Assembly: GCA_023409995.1 (NCBI GenBank)
Contig: JAEYQN010000044.1
Location: 1-21,418 of the forward strand
DNA: 21,418 nt
Source: Cyanobacteria bacterium OH_CBB_238
Lineage (GTDB): Bacteria > Cyanobacteriota > Vampirovibrionia > Gastranaerophilales > Gastranaerophilaceae
Direction: 5' to 3'
Below the pieces are notes generated by a model that worked only from the letters and a program-made list of their open reading frames with translations, was not told the DNA's origin and searched no databases. The translations under genes were made by a program, and so were the position numbers. Below are positions 1 through 9,383 of this stretch, piece by piece (position 1 is the stretch's first letter; each line of letters opens with the position of its first letter).

Positions 1-3000
1 AAACATACCTTCAATTTCTTCCAAAATTGCAGATGGTTTTCTTGCTTGATGTTTCTGTTGAGCTCTCTTAAGCGCTTCTTTTTCTTTTTCTTCAGAAGCA
101 TTAATTAAATGGTAATAACCAGTACCAGCCGGAATTAATCTACCAATAATTACGTTTTCTTTTAAGCCTCTCAACAAGTCTTTTTTGCCTTCTACAGCAG
201 CTTCAGTTAAGATTCTTGTTGTTTCTTGGAATGAAGCTGCTGATATGAAACTTTCGGTATTCAAACTTGCTTTTGTTATACCAAGTAAAACAGCTTCATA
301 AGTTGCAGGCTGACCACCAGCTTCGGTAACTACTTTGTTTTCTTGTTCAAGTGTTTTCATCTCAAGAAATTCACCAGGTAGAAGTTTTGTATCACCAGAG
401 TCAATGATTTTAACTTTCTTAGTCATTTGCTTAACTATAACTTCTACGTGTTTGTCCGCAATTTCTACACCTTGTGAACGGTATACTCTTTGTACTTCAT
501 CAACAAGATATTGTTGTGCTGTTGCTGCGCCATTCAGTCTTATTACATCGTGAGGATTTAATGGTCCACTAGTTAATGGCTGACCAGCTTTTATTTCTTG
601 TTTATTGTGAACAATAATATTAGAATCTATTGAGAATTTAATCTCTTGTCTACCATTTTCATTTACTATGTATAGTCTTGGCATTTCATCTTCAATTTCG
701 ATTTCAGCAACTCCGTCAAACTCAGCAACGATTGCAGATTCTTTTGGCTTTCTACCTTCAAGAAGTTCCTCAACCCTTGGAAGACCCTGTACGATGTCCC
801 CTGTTTTTTGTCTTTCAAAGACTAATGTTGCCAACATGTCACCACGAAGTACTAATGAACCATTGTTAACTTGCAACATTGTACCAGGGCTTATTAAGTA
901 TGGACGTCCATTCCTTATGCTAACTGATGCTTTGTCTACAGATACTACTACCCCAGAAATAGTTGATTTTTCTCCGCTTTCAGAGATAACAGCATCCATC
1001 TTAACGAATTCACCTTGTTTAACTACTGCCTTTGTTTTGATATCAATTTTTGTTTCATAGTTATCTGAAACAAGAAGCAGTCTTCTTATGTCTTGAGATT
1101 CTGATTTTAAGCTTACAACCCCATCATTTACTGCTAAAACTTGAGTTTTTGCAACAGGAGCTTTTGAATCTATAATCTGTCCATTTTCAACTAGTAGTTC
1201 TGTTTGCATTGATGATAGTGTTTTTGAAGTGCTACCTTCAACTTCTCTTCTTACAATTAAAGTTTCCAAGACTACAACTCTTAAGCTATTGTCTTGGTCT
1301 AATTCAACAAGACCTTTTAAGTGACTCAAATAACCTTGCATTTGAAGAACAAGACTTGTTCTTGTTAAAACAGAACCGTCTAAATTTCTAACTCTAGCTC
1401 CATCTTTAAACTGTAGTTGAGTGACAGGAACTATGTCTATTGATTCATCAGAAGTATTAAAATCAATTGAAACTTCTCTTGGTGCTATATCAAATTTTTG
1501 TACAGGTCTGATTAATATTTGTACAGGTTGATTAGAGATTGCATCTTCATCAATATTTGTTACTTCAACTTCTTCGTCTAAATCGTCAATTTCTAAGCTA
1601 TCATTTTCTGATTCCATGATTGTAACTATAGAAAGTTCTTTAGCTTTTATTTTTGGAGCAATTAATGTTCCAGCTTCAACAATTTCGCCTTCTTCAACTT
1701 TTAAGTCGCTAATGCTACTTAAAGTGTGAATTTCTCCAGGTCTGATGATTACTTCATGAATGATGTCGTTAAATTCTTTTATTTCGACAATACCATCTAT
1801 GTGGGTATATAAATCTTTAACAACCTCGGTACCAGCTGAAACAAAAGTTCCGCTTTCTATCATTTTTAAAGAACTATCTTTATTCAACTGATGAATTTCT
1901 TCCGGAATAAATATAACTTCACCAGACTTTGTTACAATTTGGTTTTCATCAACTTCGATGCCGTTATATCTGATTTCACCACTTGATTGAACAGAGTATT
2001 CATCGTCTACAAGTTCAGCTATTATCATTCCATTTTCAACAGTTGTATCAACAGGAGATTTTACAATATATTTTTCACCTGTTTTTTCAACGGTCCATAA
2101 TTGTTCTTTTTTTGTTGTTTCGAAGGTTGCATTTGATGGTGTAATTGAGGCAATTACAATTGTTAACTCTTTACCATGAACAATCTTTTTGATTTTCTTT
2201 CCTTCGAATTTGACTTCTTCTACCATAAGATCTTTACCGACTCTTACTTCTCCGCCGTGTTCAGAAACAACGTGGATTTCTGCAAGTTTTTCACCGGTTT
2301 TTATTTCTTGTTTGTCTTTAACAAGAATTTTAGATCCACCAGGTAAGTTGTATACATCACCTCCGAGAACCCAAATAATACCATTTTTATTTGATGTTCT
2401 TGAAATGTTGCCTTGTCTATCTTTCTTTTCATCCGCGATAAAGTCTTCAAATACGATTTCACCACTTAAATCAGAAGTAATATCTTTTGTAGCCTTCTCT
2501 GTCAAACGACTACCATCACCTTGGCTGTTTGGTTCAAACTCAGCAATTTTGTTGCCTTTTTTAACTTTCGCACCAGGCTTAAAGAATACAGTTGCACCTG
2601 CAGGTACGTGATATTTGTGAGTTTTCTTGGCACCTTTAATCTCTATATCAGATTCTTGAACAGTTACAGATACTTCGTCTCCGTGTCTAGTTCTCATCTC
2701 TCTGACCATATATTTTGATGTAATTTCGCCATCTTCATCAGCTATTACTGTTTTCATAGCTCCAGAACCTTTGAATACACCACCAGTGTGGAATGTTCTC
2801 ATTGTCAACTGTGTTCCAGGTTCACCGATAGACTGTGCTGCAATAATACCAATTGCTTCTCCAATATCTACCATTCTTTGGCTAGTAAGTGCCCAACCAT
2901 AACATTTTTGGCAAATACCATATTCAAGTTCACAGGTTAAAGGAGATCTAACAAGTAATGTTGTTAAGTTTATATTTTTTATTTTTTTGATATCTTCACG

Positions 3001-3819
3001 ATCAATAGTTGTTCCTGTGGCTATAACTACATTACCTTCGCTATCTTTTATATCTTCAGCAATGGTTCTGCCTAATAGCCTATCTGCTAGGTGAACAACA
3101 ACTTTTTCTCCATCAGATATAGCTGACATGTTGATTGCTCTTGTTGTCTTACAGTCTTCTTCTCTTATAATTACGTCTTGAGCAACGTCAACAAGCCTTC
3201 TTGTTAAGTATCCTGAGTCAGCTGTTTTCAACGCTGTGTCTACAAGACCTTTTCTTGCTCCGTAACTTGAGATGATATACTCTGTTACACTTAAGCCTTC
3301 TTTAAAGTTTGATTTGATCGGTAAGTCGATGATTTGACCTTGTGCGTCAGCCATCAACCCTCTCATACCTACAAGTTGTGATACTTGAGACAAGTTACCT
3401 CTCGCTCCAGAGAAAGCCATCATATATACCGGGTTTAATTTATTGAAATTATCAACAACACTTTGTGTTAATTTTGCTGTTGTTTCTGACCAAGTATCGA
3501 TAACTTTTGTGTATCTTTCTACTTCGGTAATTTCACCTTTTAGATATCTGTGTGTCGATTTTTCAATCTCATTTTCAGCTTCTTCTAAAAGTTGTTTTTT
3601 TACTGCCGGAACATCCAAGTCTGCAATTGAGATTGTTGTTCCTGCTTTTGTAGCGTATTTAAAGCCTAAGTTTTTAAGGTTATTTGCTAGTGTTGCTGTT
3701 TTAGCTCCACCCAATTCCAAATAGACTTGTGATAGTAATTTACCTAAAGAACCTTTATTCACCTGTTCATTGATGAATTCCATGTTCTTTTTTGTATTTT
3801 TACGAATTAATGTATCCAT
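1..3819 (-). CDS. rpoC2: RNA polymerase beta'' subunit RpoC2 (C-terminal part of split beta'), 3' end cut by window edge
   Basis: This is the C-terminal half of bacterial beta', with 1273 codons visible and no stop before the left edge. It starts at ATG 3819 after an AAAGGTGAG ribosome binding site. The second zinc site is intact: C223, C296, C303 and C306, in the DCKTT and CELEYGICQKCYG contexts. The trigger loop begins at about residue 335 (GTQLTMRTFHTGG) and resumes at about 1007 (GDIVQGLPRVEELLEGRKP). The intervening insertion of about 650 residues sits where cyanobacterial SI3 sits. The C-terminal clamp/jaw segment is highly conserved (LLGITKASLNTESFISAASF, then GLKENVIIGRLIPAGTGY). The last visible residues (ILEEIEGMF) lie past the conserved core, so little is missing. 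It follows rpoC1 by 58 bases and assembles with RpoB, RpoC1, alpha and omega into cytoplasmic RNA polymerase. Confidence 0.97.
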   Translation of the reverse strand, partial: MDTLIRKNTKKNMEFINEQVNKGSLGKLLSQVYLELGGAKTATLANNLKNLGFKYATKAGTTISIADLDVPAVKKQLLEEAENEIEKSTHRYLKGEITEVERYTKVIDTWSETTAKLTQSVVDNFNKLNPVYMMAFSGARGNLSQVSQLVGMRGLMADAQGQIIDLPIKSNFKEGLSVTEYIISSYGARKGLVDTALKTADSGYLTRRLVDVAQDVIIREEDCKTTRAINMSAISDGEKVVVHLADRLLGRTIAEDIKDSEGNVVIATGTTIDREDIKKIKNINLTTLLVRSPLTCELEYGICQKCYGWALTSQRMVDIGEAIGIIAAQSIGEPGTQLTMRTFHTGGVFKGSGAMKTVIADEDGEITSKYMVREMRTRHGDEVSVTVQESDIEIKGAKKTHKYHVPAGATVFFKPGAKVKKGNKIAEFEPNSQGDGSRLTEKATKDITSDLSGEIVFEDFIADEKKDRQGNISRTSNKNGIIWVLGGDVYNLPGGSKILVKDKQEIKTGEKLAEIHVVSEHGGEVRVGKDLMVEEVKFEGKKIKKIVHGKELTIVIASITPSNATFETTKKEQLWTVEKTGEKYIVKSPVDTTVENGMIIAELVDDEYSVQSSGEIRYNGIEVDENQIVTKSGEVIFIPEEIHQLNKDSSLKMIESGTFVSAGTEVVKDLYTHIDGIVEIKEFNDIIHEVIIRPGEIHTLSSISDLKVEEGEIVEAGTLIAPKIKAKELSIVTIMESENDSLEIDDLDEEVEVTNIDEDAISNQPVQILIRPVQKFDIAPREVSIDFNTSDESIDIVPVTQLQFKDGARVRNLDGSVLTRTSLVLQMQGYLSHLKGLVELDQDNSLRVVVLETLIVRREVEGSTSKTLSSMQTELLVENGQIIDSKAPVAKTQVLAVNDGVVSLKSESQDIRRLLLVSDNYETKIDIKTKAVVKQGEFVKMDAVISESGEKSTISGVVVSVDKASVSIRNGRPYLISPGTMLQVNNGSLVLRGDMLATLVFERQKTGDIVQGLPRVEELLEGRKPKESAIVAEFDGVAEIEIEDEMPRLYIVNENGRQEIKFSIDSNIIVHNKQEIKAGQPLTSGPLNPHDVIRLNGAATAQQYLVDEVQRVYRSQGVEIADKHVEVIVKQMTKKVKIIDSGDTKLLPGEFLEMKTLEQENKVVTEAGGQPATYEAVLLGITKASLNTESFISAASFQETTRILTEAAVEGKKDLLRGLKENVIIGRLIPAGTGYYHLINASEEKEKEALKRAQQKHQARKPSAILEEIEGMF
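805..2772 (-). other. Large trigger-loop insertion (SI3-like) inside RpoC2
   Basis: Residues about 350-1005 of RpoC2 interrupt the trigger loop between MRTFHTGG and GDIVQGLPRV. In E. coli beta' the same place holds a shorter insertion, and in cyanobacteria it holds a very long one (SI3) of stacked sandwich-barrel hybrid motifs. The visible sequence is rich in short beta-type stretches with repeated V-x-x-G-x-x-(V/I) phrasing, such as VKKGNKIAEFE, IKTGEKLAEIH and VENGMIIAELV. This fits repeated barrel modules. An acidic linker lies at residues 736-759. The boundaries are from motif reading, not structural alignment. Confidence 0.85.
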
Positions 3820-3877
3820 TTTTATTCTCACCTTTAAATTAATCTAGTGCCATATTATAACAGTTCTCAGTCAAGAC

Positions 3878-5593
3878 CTATGGGGTCAAAACAGATTTTC
3901 TAACTGCTTCGTTGAAGATAATTCTTCCAACTGTAGTTTCAAGTCTTTCACCTCTCTCGTCTCTTACAACGATTTTATCGTGAAGTTTGATTACACCAGT
4001 CTCATGAGCAGATATAGCATCTCCAAAACTGTAGAAACATCTAACAGTTTGGGTCTCGTCTTCTTTCATGATTGTTAGGTAGTACATACCCAATACCATA
4101 TCTTGAGAAGGAGTTATAATTGGCTTACCAGTTGCTGGGGCCAAAATATTATTCGTAGCTAACATTAGCATTCTTGCTTCTGTTTGGGCTTCTATTGAAA
4201 GTGGTACGTGAACAGCCATTTGGTCTCCGTCGAAGTCGGCGTTAAACGCTGTACATACCAGCGGATGTAGTTGAATTGCTCTACCTTCAACAAGAACCGG
4301 TTCAAATGATTGGATACCAAGTCTGTGAAGAGTAGGGGCACGGTTTAGAAGAACCGGATGTCCATCAATTACTTCTTCTAAAATATCCCAAACTACACTT
4401 TCGGATCTTTCGATTTTCTTTTTAGCTGACTTGATATTTTGAACAAGTCCTCTTTCTATTAATTTATTAACAACGAAAGGTTTGAACAATTCGATTGCCA
4501 TTTCTTTTGGTAAACCACATTGGTTTAAACTTAATTGAGGACCAACTACAATAACTGAACGTCCAGAGTAGTCAACACGCTTACCAAGTAAGTTTTGTCT
4601 GAAACGACCTTGTTTACCTTCAATTATGTTACTTAAAGATTTTAGAGGTCTATTATTTGGTCCAACAACAGTTCTTCCTCTTCTACCGTTATCTATTAAT
4701 GCGTCAACAGCTTCTTGTAACATACGTTTTTCGTTTCTTACAATGATTTCTGGGGCACCCATCTCTAATAATCTTAGTAAACGATTATTTCTGTTTATTA
4801 CACGTCTATATAAGTCATTTAAGTCAGATGTAGCAAATCTACCACCATCTAGTTGAACCATTGGTCTTAAATCAGGAGGAGTTACTGGAAGAACATCCAT
4901 AATCATCCAAGTTGGAGAGGTATTACTTTCAATTAAAGATTCAACAAGTCTTAATCTTTTAATTAATTTAGCTTTTCTCTGAACAGATCCGGTAGCACCA
5001 TCTATTTCTTTTCTAATATCTTCAACCATCTCGGTTAAAACAATTTCAGAAAGTAAATCTTTTACTGCTTCCGCACCAATACCAACTTTTAGTTCGCTTT
5101 CTTCATTTTCTAACATGAAATCTTCGTATTCTTCTTCAGATAGAAGTTGAAGTTTTTTGAATCCGCTATCAGCAGGTTCTATAACAACATAGTTGTTAAA
5201 GTAGATAACTTGTTCAAGGTCTTTTAATGACATATCTAAAAGTAAACCAAGATAACTAGGAATACCTTTTAAGAACCAAATGTGAGATACTGGAGCTGCT
5301 AATTTTATGTGCCCCATTCTGTGACGTCTTACTTTTGAATCAGTGACTTCAACGCCGCAACGTTCGCAAATGATACCTTTATGTCTTACTCTTTTATATT
5401 TTCCGCAATAACATTCCCAGTCTTTAGAAGGTCCAAAAATTCTTTCACAGAATAATCCTTCTCTTTCTGGCTTTAATGTTCTGTAGTTTATTGTTTCCGG
5501 CTTTGTTACTTCACCGTATGACCATTTCATAACACGCTCAGGAGAAGCGATACTAATTCGTATATAGTCAAAATAATCTATACTTGTAGACAA
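3878..5593 (-). CDS. rpoC1: RNA polymerase gamma subunit RpoC1 (N-terminal part of split beta')
   Basis: This 571-residue protein is the N-terminal half of beta', holding the catalytic centre. The first zinc site is C61, C63, C76 and C79 ([20 protein letters not shown]). The active-site loop [10 protein letters not shown] is at residues 451-460, with Mg-binding D453, D455 and D457. The bridge to clamp and dock regions is clear ([37 protein letters not shown]). It ends with [11 protein letters not shown] followed shortly by a TAG stop, the same region where cyanobacterial RpoC1 ends. The start is TTG at 5593, chosen because AAGGAGA lies seven bases upstream and the protein then begins like known RpoC1 ([14 protein letters not shown]). 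It lies 47 bases after rpoB and 58 before rpoC2, so the three are probably cotranscribed. Confidence 0.97.
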   Translation of the reverse strand: MSTSIDYFDYIRISIASPERVMKWSYGEVTKPETINYRTLKPEREGLFCERIFGPSKDWECYCGKYKRVRHKGIICERCGVEVTDSKVRRHRMGHIKLAAPVSHIWFLKGIPSYLGLLLDMSLKDLEQVIYFNNYVVIEPADSGFKKLQLLSEEEYEDFMLENEESELKVGIGAEAVKDLLSEIVLTEMVEDIRKEIDGATGSVQRKAKLIKRLRLVESLIESNTSPTWMIMDVLPVTPPDLRPMVQLDGGRFATSDLNDLYRRVINRNNRLLRLLEMGAPEIIVRNEKRMLQEAVDALIDNGRRGRTVVGPNNRPLKSLSNIIEGKQGRFRQNLLGKRVDYSGRSVIVVGPQLSLNQCGLPKEMAIELFKPFVVNKLIERGLVQNIKSAKKKIERSESVVWDILEEVIDGHPVLLNRAPTLHRLGIQSFEPVLVEGRAIQLHPLVCTAFNADFDGDQMAVHVPLSIEAQTEARMLMLATNNILAPATGKPIITPSQDMVLGMYYLTIMKEDETQTVRCFYSFGDAISAHETGVIKLHDKIVVRDERGERLETTVGRIIFNEAVRKSVLTP

Positions 5594-5640
5594 TTGTTTA
5601 TCTCCTTTTTTAAATTTATTACTTACTTTCTCTCTGAATA

Positions 5641-8600
5641 TTACTCTTTGAACGAACTAGGTGTTTCAAAGAAATTGATGTTTAAAAGTTCTGAGTCAAT
5701 ATCTGACAAAGTTCTTTTTGGAGCTGACTTTCTTAAGTCATCAGTGTCTGACATTAAATCAACTTCTTCGCCGCCTTTTTTCGCAACAGTAATATCTAAT
5801 CCGATACTTTGTAATTCTCTTACAAGTACTTTAAATGATTCAGGAATACCTGGTCTTGGGATGTTGTCGCCTTTTACAATTGCTTCATATGCTCTTGATC
5901 TACCATTAACATCATCGGATTTAATAGTAAGCATTTCTTGAAGAGTATAAGCTGCACCATATGCCTCAAGTGCCCAAACTTCCATCTCACCGAATCTTTG
6001 ACCACCAAATTGAGCTTTACCACCCAATGGTTGTTGAGTTACTAACGAGTATGGTCCTGTACTTCTTGCGTGAATCTTGTCATCTACTAAGTGAACAAGT
6101 TTCAAGAAGTATGTTAATCCAACTGCAACAGGTTGATCAAACGATTCACCTGTTCTGCCATCAAACAGAATAACTTTACCGTCTTCTCTTACCCAGTCAC
6201 AACCAGATTCTTTTATACCACGTAATAATTCATGTCTAGTCGCTATATCAGATTGGTTTTCACCATACATTTCATCAAATAGAGGCGCTTCGTAGTAGTC
6301 TCCTGTCAAATATGAAGCCAAGCCAAGCAAACATTCGTAAGTTTGTCCCACGTTCATACGAGAAGGTACACCAAGTGGGTTTAGCACTATATCAACAGGC
6401 GTTCCATCTGGTAAGAATGGCATATCTTCTTGTGGAAGAATTCTTGATACTATACCTTTGTTACCGTGTCTTCCTGCAAGTTTATCACCAACTGATACCT
6501 TACGTTTTTGAGCTATATATACTCTAATTACAGTATTCGCACCTGGAGGAAGTTCATCCCCTTTTTCTCTATCAAATACTTTTACGTCAACAACTCTTCC
6601 GCCTTCACCGTGAGGAACTCTTAGTGAATTATCTTTTACGTCTCTTGCTTTTTCTGCGAATATTGCTCTTAAAAGTTTTTCTTCTGGTGGATGCTCTGAT
6701 TCACCTTTTGGTGTGACTTTTCCAACTAGAATATCATCAGCGTAAACTCTTGCACCTATTCTTACGATACCTCTTTCGTCAAGGTGTCTAAGCGAATCTT
6801 CAGAAACATTTGGAACTTCTCTTGTTATTTCTTCTGGCCCAAGTTTTGTTTGACGTGCATCTATTTCTAATTTTTCGATGTGAACAGAAGTAAATACATC
6901 ATCTTTAACACATCTTGAACTTAGTAAAATCGCATCCTCGAAGTTATAACCTTCCCAAGGCATATACGCTACAAGAACGTTTTTACCTAACGAAAGTTCA
7001 CCTTGACATGTTGAAGCTCCATCAGCTAGAACATCTCCTGCTTTTATTTCCATACCTTCTTGAACGATTGGTTTTTGGTTTATACAGGTATCTTGGTTAC
7101 TTCTTACATATTTCATTAATTGATATTTATGTGTTTTACCGGCTTTATCTTTTACCCAAACTTCTTCGCCGACAACTCTTTCAACTATACCATCCACCTC
7201 AGAAACAACAACCATACCAGAGTCTTTTGCTGCTCTTTTTTCAAGACCTGTTGCAACAACCGATCTATTTGTTATTAGTAGTGGTACAGCTTGACGTTGC
7301 ATGTTTGATCCCATCAATGCACGGTTCGCATCATCGTGTTCGATGAATGGAATTATTGATGTTGCAACAGATATAATCTGTATTGGCGAAACACCAACAT
7401 AGTCAACACGCTTAGACTCACCCATTGTAAATTCTGATCTATAACGAACAGGTACATAGGCTGACTTTATACTTCTATCTTTATTTAGAACCACGTCAGA
7501 AGGAGCTACACGGAAGTTTTCTTCTTCGTCTGCACTCATATAAACTACTTCATCAGTTACAATTCCATCTTTTACCAAGAAGTATGGTGTTTCGATGAAG
7601 CCATAATCGTTAACTTTTGCGTGAGTTGCTAATGAACCGATCAAACCAGCGTTAGGTCCTTCAGGTGTTTCTACCGGACAAATTCTTCCGTAGTGAGAAG
7701 GGTGAATGTCACGAACTGCAAATCCAGCTCTTTCTCTAACTAAACCACCAGGTCCAAGAGCTGATATTCTTCTTTTATGAGTTAATTCAGCAAGTGGATT
7801 TGTTTGGTCCATGAATTGTGATAACTGTGATGAACCAAAGAACTCTTTTAATGAAGCGACTAAAGGTTTTGTGTTTAGTAGGTTTAAAGGAGTTAATGTT
7901 TCAGAGTTTTGAAGAGTCATTCTTTCTTTAACAATTCTTTCAATTCTTGAAAGACCAACTCTGAATTGATTTTGTAACAACTCACCTACAGATCTGATTC
8001 TTCTGTTTCCTAAGTGGTCAATATCGTCACAACTTCCTTCATCGTATGTTAGGTTTATTAAATATTCTATTGAAGCAACTAGGTCTTGAACAGTAAGTGT
8101 TCTGGTTGTTTCAGGAACATTTAGATTAAGCTTTTTATTTAATTTATAACGACCAACTCTGCCGATATCATATTTCTTTTCGTCAAAGAATCTTGCTTCA
8201 AGGATTGAACGTCCACCTGAAGCTGATGCCGGGTCACCAGGTCTTAATTTTTTATATACTTCTACTAATGCTTCATCTGTTGTTTCAGATGTATCTTTAT
8301 CAAGTGTTTTCTTTAAGAATTCAAAGTGTGTGAAAATAGTTTCCATTTCAGGAACAGTTATACCAATAGCTTTCAACAATGTTGTAGCTAATATTTTTCT
8401 ATTTTTATCTATTTTTACGTGAATAACGTCATTAGCATCTGTTTCAATTTTAAGCCAAGCACCTCTGTTTGGGATAAGAGTTGCATTAAATAGACGTTTA
8501 CCTGTTGGAGATATTTCTCTTTTGAAATAAACACCAGGAGAACGTACGATTTGAGATACGATAACTCTTTCTGCTCCATTGACGATAAATGTACCTTTAT

Positions 8601-8955
8601 CTGTCATTGTTGGGATATCGCCTATGTAAACTTCTTGTTCTTTTATTTCACCAGTATCACGGTTAACTAAACGAACCATTACCCTTAGCTGTTTTGCATA
8701 AGTAGCATCATGGATTCTTGATTCTTCAATAGAATATTTAGGATTATCAAACGTGTAGTTTGGTAAAAAGTGTAATTCTAACCTACCTGTATAGTCTTTA
8801 ATTGGAGAATATGAAAGGAATTCTTCTTTCAAACCTTCTTTTAAAAACCACTCAAATGATTTTTTCTGAATTTCAATCAAATCGGGAAGATCATCTAGCC
8901 TTGTTTTAGGCATTCCCATTGGTGTAACTCTTTCAGAATATTTTTTTGTCGACAT
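5641..8955 (-). CDS. rpoB: RNA polymerase beta subunit RpoB
   Basis: This is the 1104-residue catalytic beta subunit. Its compact length is close to cyanobacterial and Firmicutes forms and shorter than the 1342-residue E. coli protein. The fork loop and rifampicin pocket are at about residues 374-400 ([14 protein letters not shown], then [14 protein letters not shown]). The residues most often changed in rifampicin resistance (Q, D, H, R, S, L at the positions of E. coli 513, 516, 526, 529, 531, 533) are wild type. Later conserved blocks include [29 protein letters not shown] and [20 protein letters not shown]. The start is ATG 8955, with GAGGTG five bases upstream. It is the first gene of rpoB-rpoC1-rpoC2. 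No rplJ-rplL lies upstream; a divergent kinase gene does. Confidence 0.98.
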   Translation of the reverse strand: MSTKKYSERVTPMGMPKTRLDDLPDLIEIQKKSFEWFLKEGLKEEFLSYSPIKDYTGRLELHFLPNYTFDNPKYSIEESRIHDATYAKQLRVMVRLVNRDTGEIKEQEVYIGDIPTMTDKGTFIVNGAERVIVSQIVRSPGVYFKREISPTGKRLFNATLIPNRGAWLKIETDANDVIHVKIDKNRKILATTLLKAIGITVPEMETIFTHFEFLKKTLDKDTSETTDEALVEVYKKLRPGDPASASGGRSILEARFFDEKKYDIGRVGRYKLNKKLNLNVPETTRTLTVQDLVASIEYLINLTYDEGSCDDIDHLGNRRIRSVGELLQNQFRVGLSRIERIVKERMTLQNSETLTPLNLLNTKPLVASLKEFFGSSQLSQFMDQTNPLAELTHKRRISALGPGGLVRERAGFAVRDIHPSHYGRICPVETPEGPNAGLIGSLATHAKVNDYGFIETPYFLVKDGIVTDEVVYMSADEEENFRVAPSDVVLNKDRSIKSAYVPVRYRSEFTMGESKRVDYVGVSPIQIISVATSIIPFIEHDDANRALMGSNMQRQAVPLLITNRSVVATGLEKRAAKDSGMVVVSEVDGIVERVVGEEVWVKDKAGKTHKYQLMKYVRSNQDTCINQKPIVQEGMEIKAGDVLADGASTCQGELSLGKNVLVAYMPWEGYNFEDAILLSSRCVKDDVFTSVHIEKLEIDARQTKLGPEEITREVPNVSEDSLRHLDERGIVRIGARVYADDILVGKVTPKGESEHPPEEKLLRAIFAEKARDVKDNSLRVPHGEGGRVVDVKVFDREKGDELPPGANTVIRVYIAQKRKVSVGDKLAGRHGNKGIVSRILPQEDMPFLPDGTPVDIVLNPLGVPSRMNVGQTYECLLGLASYLTGDYYEAPLFDEMYGENQSDIATRHELLRGIKESGCDWVREDGKVILFDGRTGESFDQPVAVGLTYFLKLVHLVDDKIHARSTGPYSLVTQQPLGGKAQFGGQRFGEMEVWALEAYGAAYTLQEMLTIKSDDVNGRSRAYEAIVKGDNIPRPGIPESFKVLVRELQSIGLDITVAKKGGEEVDLMSDTDDLRKSAPKRTLSDIDSELLNINFFETPSSFKE

Positions 8956-9026
8956 TCATTCACCTCGCTGCATGTGGCGTACTACATTTACTATATTAAA
9001 TTTTAAAAATTTATATTAAAAACGCT

Positions 9027-9054
9027 ATTATAAGCATATATATCCGTTATACAA
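9027..9054 (-). promoter_or_regulatory. Second, proximal candidate promoter for rpoB
   Basis: On the minus strand a perfect TATAAT (9032-9027) follows TTGTAT (9054-9049) after 16 bases. It overlaps the end of the upstream candidate. In such AT-rich sequence a TATAAT alone is weak evidence, so it may be an alternative start site or chance. Confidence 0.4.
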
Positions 9055-9081
9055 TCATATTCCCTAAATAACCTGAGTCAA
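9054..9081 (-). promoter_or_regulatory. Candidate sigma70 promoter for rpoB-rpoC1-rpoC2
   Basis: Reading the minus strand, TTGACT (9081-9076) and TATGAT (9059-9054) are separated by 16 bases. Each matches its consensus at five of six positions. The element lies about 100 bases ahead of the rpoB start. The -35 falls inside the CCTGAGT/ACTCGGG dyad. Confidence 0.6.
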
Positions 9082-9211
9082 GAAAAAACTCGGGAATCCC
9101 AATTTTCACTAAACATTTGTTAACAATGTCTCTTATTTTCTCCTAAATACCCCTTTTTCTCTCTTGCAAGCGAATTCCACTGTCAAGTCTGGCACTGCTT
9201 TTTTTCTTAAT

Positions 9212-9239
9212 TTCATATTTTTGAATTAGATGATATAAT
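9212..9239 (+). promoter_or_regulatory. Candidate extended -10 promoter for the histidine kinase gene
   Basis: TGATATAAT at 9231-9239 is a full extended -10 (TG, one base, TATAAT). The best -35 is a weak TTCATA at 9212-9217, 16 bases upstream. It would give a leader of about 140 bases before the kinase start. Confidence 0.5.
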
Positions 9240-9330
9240 CGTTGTGTGAAATCGACCAAATTAGAGTTGTTGGAGATGTTTTTAGTTTGAAATCATTAAC
9301 ACACTTGCTTTTTGGTTAGTTACAAGATAG

Positions 9331-9359
9331 ATAACAGCTAAGTTTCATTGAGCTGTTGT
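9331..9359 (+). other. Stem-loop in the leader of the histidine kinase gene
   Basis: ATAACAGCT (9331-9339) pairs with AGCTGTTGT (9351-9359) to give a nine-pair stem with one G-U pair and an eleven-base loop. It ends 24 bases before the ATG and touches GGAG at 9360-9363. It has no U-tract, so it is not a terminator. A role in translation control is only a guess. Confidence 0.4.
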
Positions 9360-9383
9360 GGAGTAAGGTAGATATCTCTGGGC

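Larger units (their letters stand above)
8956..9383. other. Divergent intergenic control region between rpoB and the histidine kinase gene
   Basis: I see no gene in these 428 bases. The left part carries two overlapping sigma70-like promoters directed at rpoB. The middle holds small dyads: CCTGAGT/ACTCGGG at 9072-9094, overlapping the rpoB -35, and the perfect ten-base palindrome TTGTTAACAA at 9117-9126. The right part carries an extended -10 promoter for the kinase gene and a 5' leader hairpin at 9331-9359. The dyads are candidate operators only. Confidence 0.6.

Noticed and set aside
668..1060. Plus-strand open frames opposite rpoC2 (also near 2189-2718 and 3443-3724)
   Set aside because: Ser/Thr/Leu-rich antisense readings of a conserved gene with no domain features.
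805..2772. Repeats within the RpoC2 insertion as a DNA repeat array
   Set aside because: The similarity is only in the protein pattern (short V/G-rich beta modules); the DNA shows no direct repeats with regular spacing, so it is not a CRISPR or satellite.
3820..3877. Possible frameshift or nonsense mutation breaking a single rpoC gene
   Set aside because: The second part has its own ribosome binding site and ATG after a 58-base gap, and the break matches the established RpoC1/RpoC2 boundary.
6915..7346. Plus-strand open frame of about 143 codons antisense to rpoB
   Set aside because: It lies wholly within the conserved beta-subunit coding region, is Leu/Tyr-rich as expected of antisense reading, and shows no recognisable motif.
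5641..8955. Rifampicin-resistance substitutions in RpoB
   Set aside because: The main resistance positions carry wild-type residues; the differences from E. coli (T for N518, A for S522, L for I524) are likely lineage variation.
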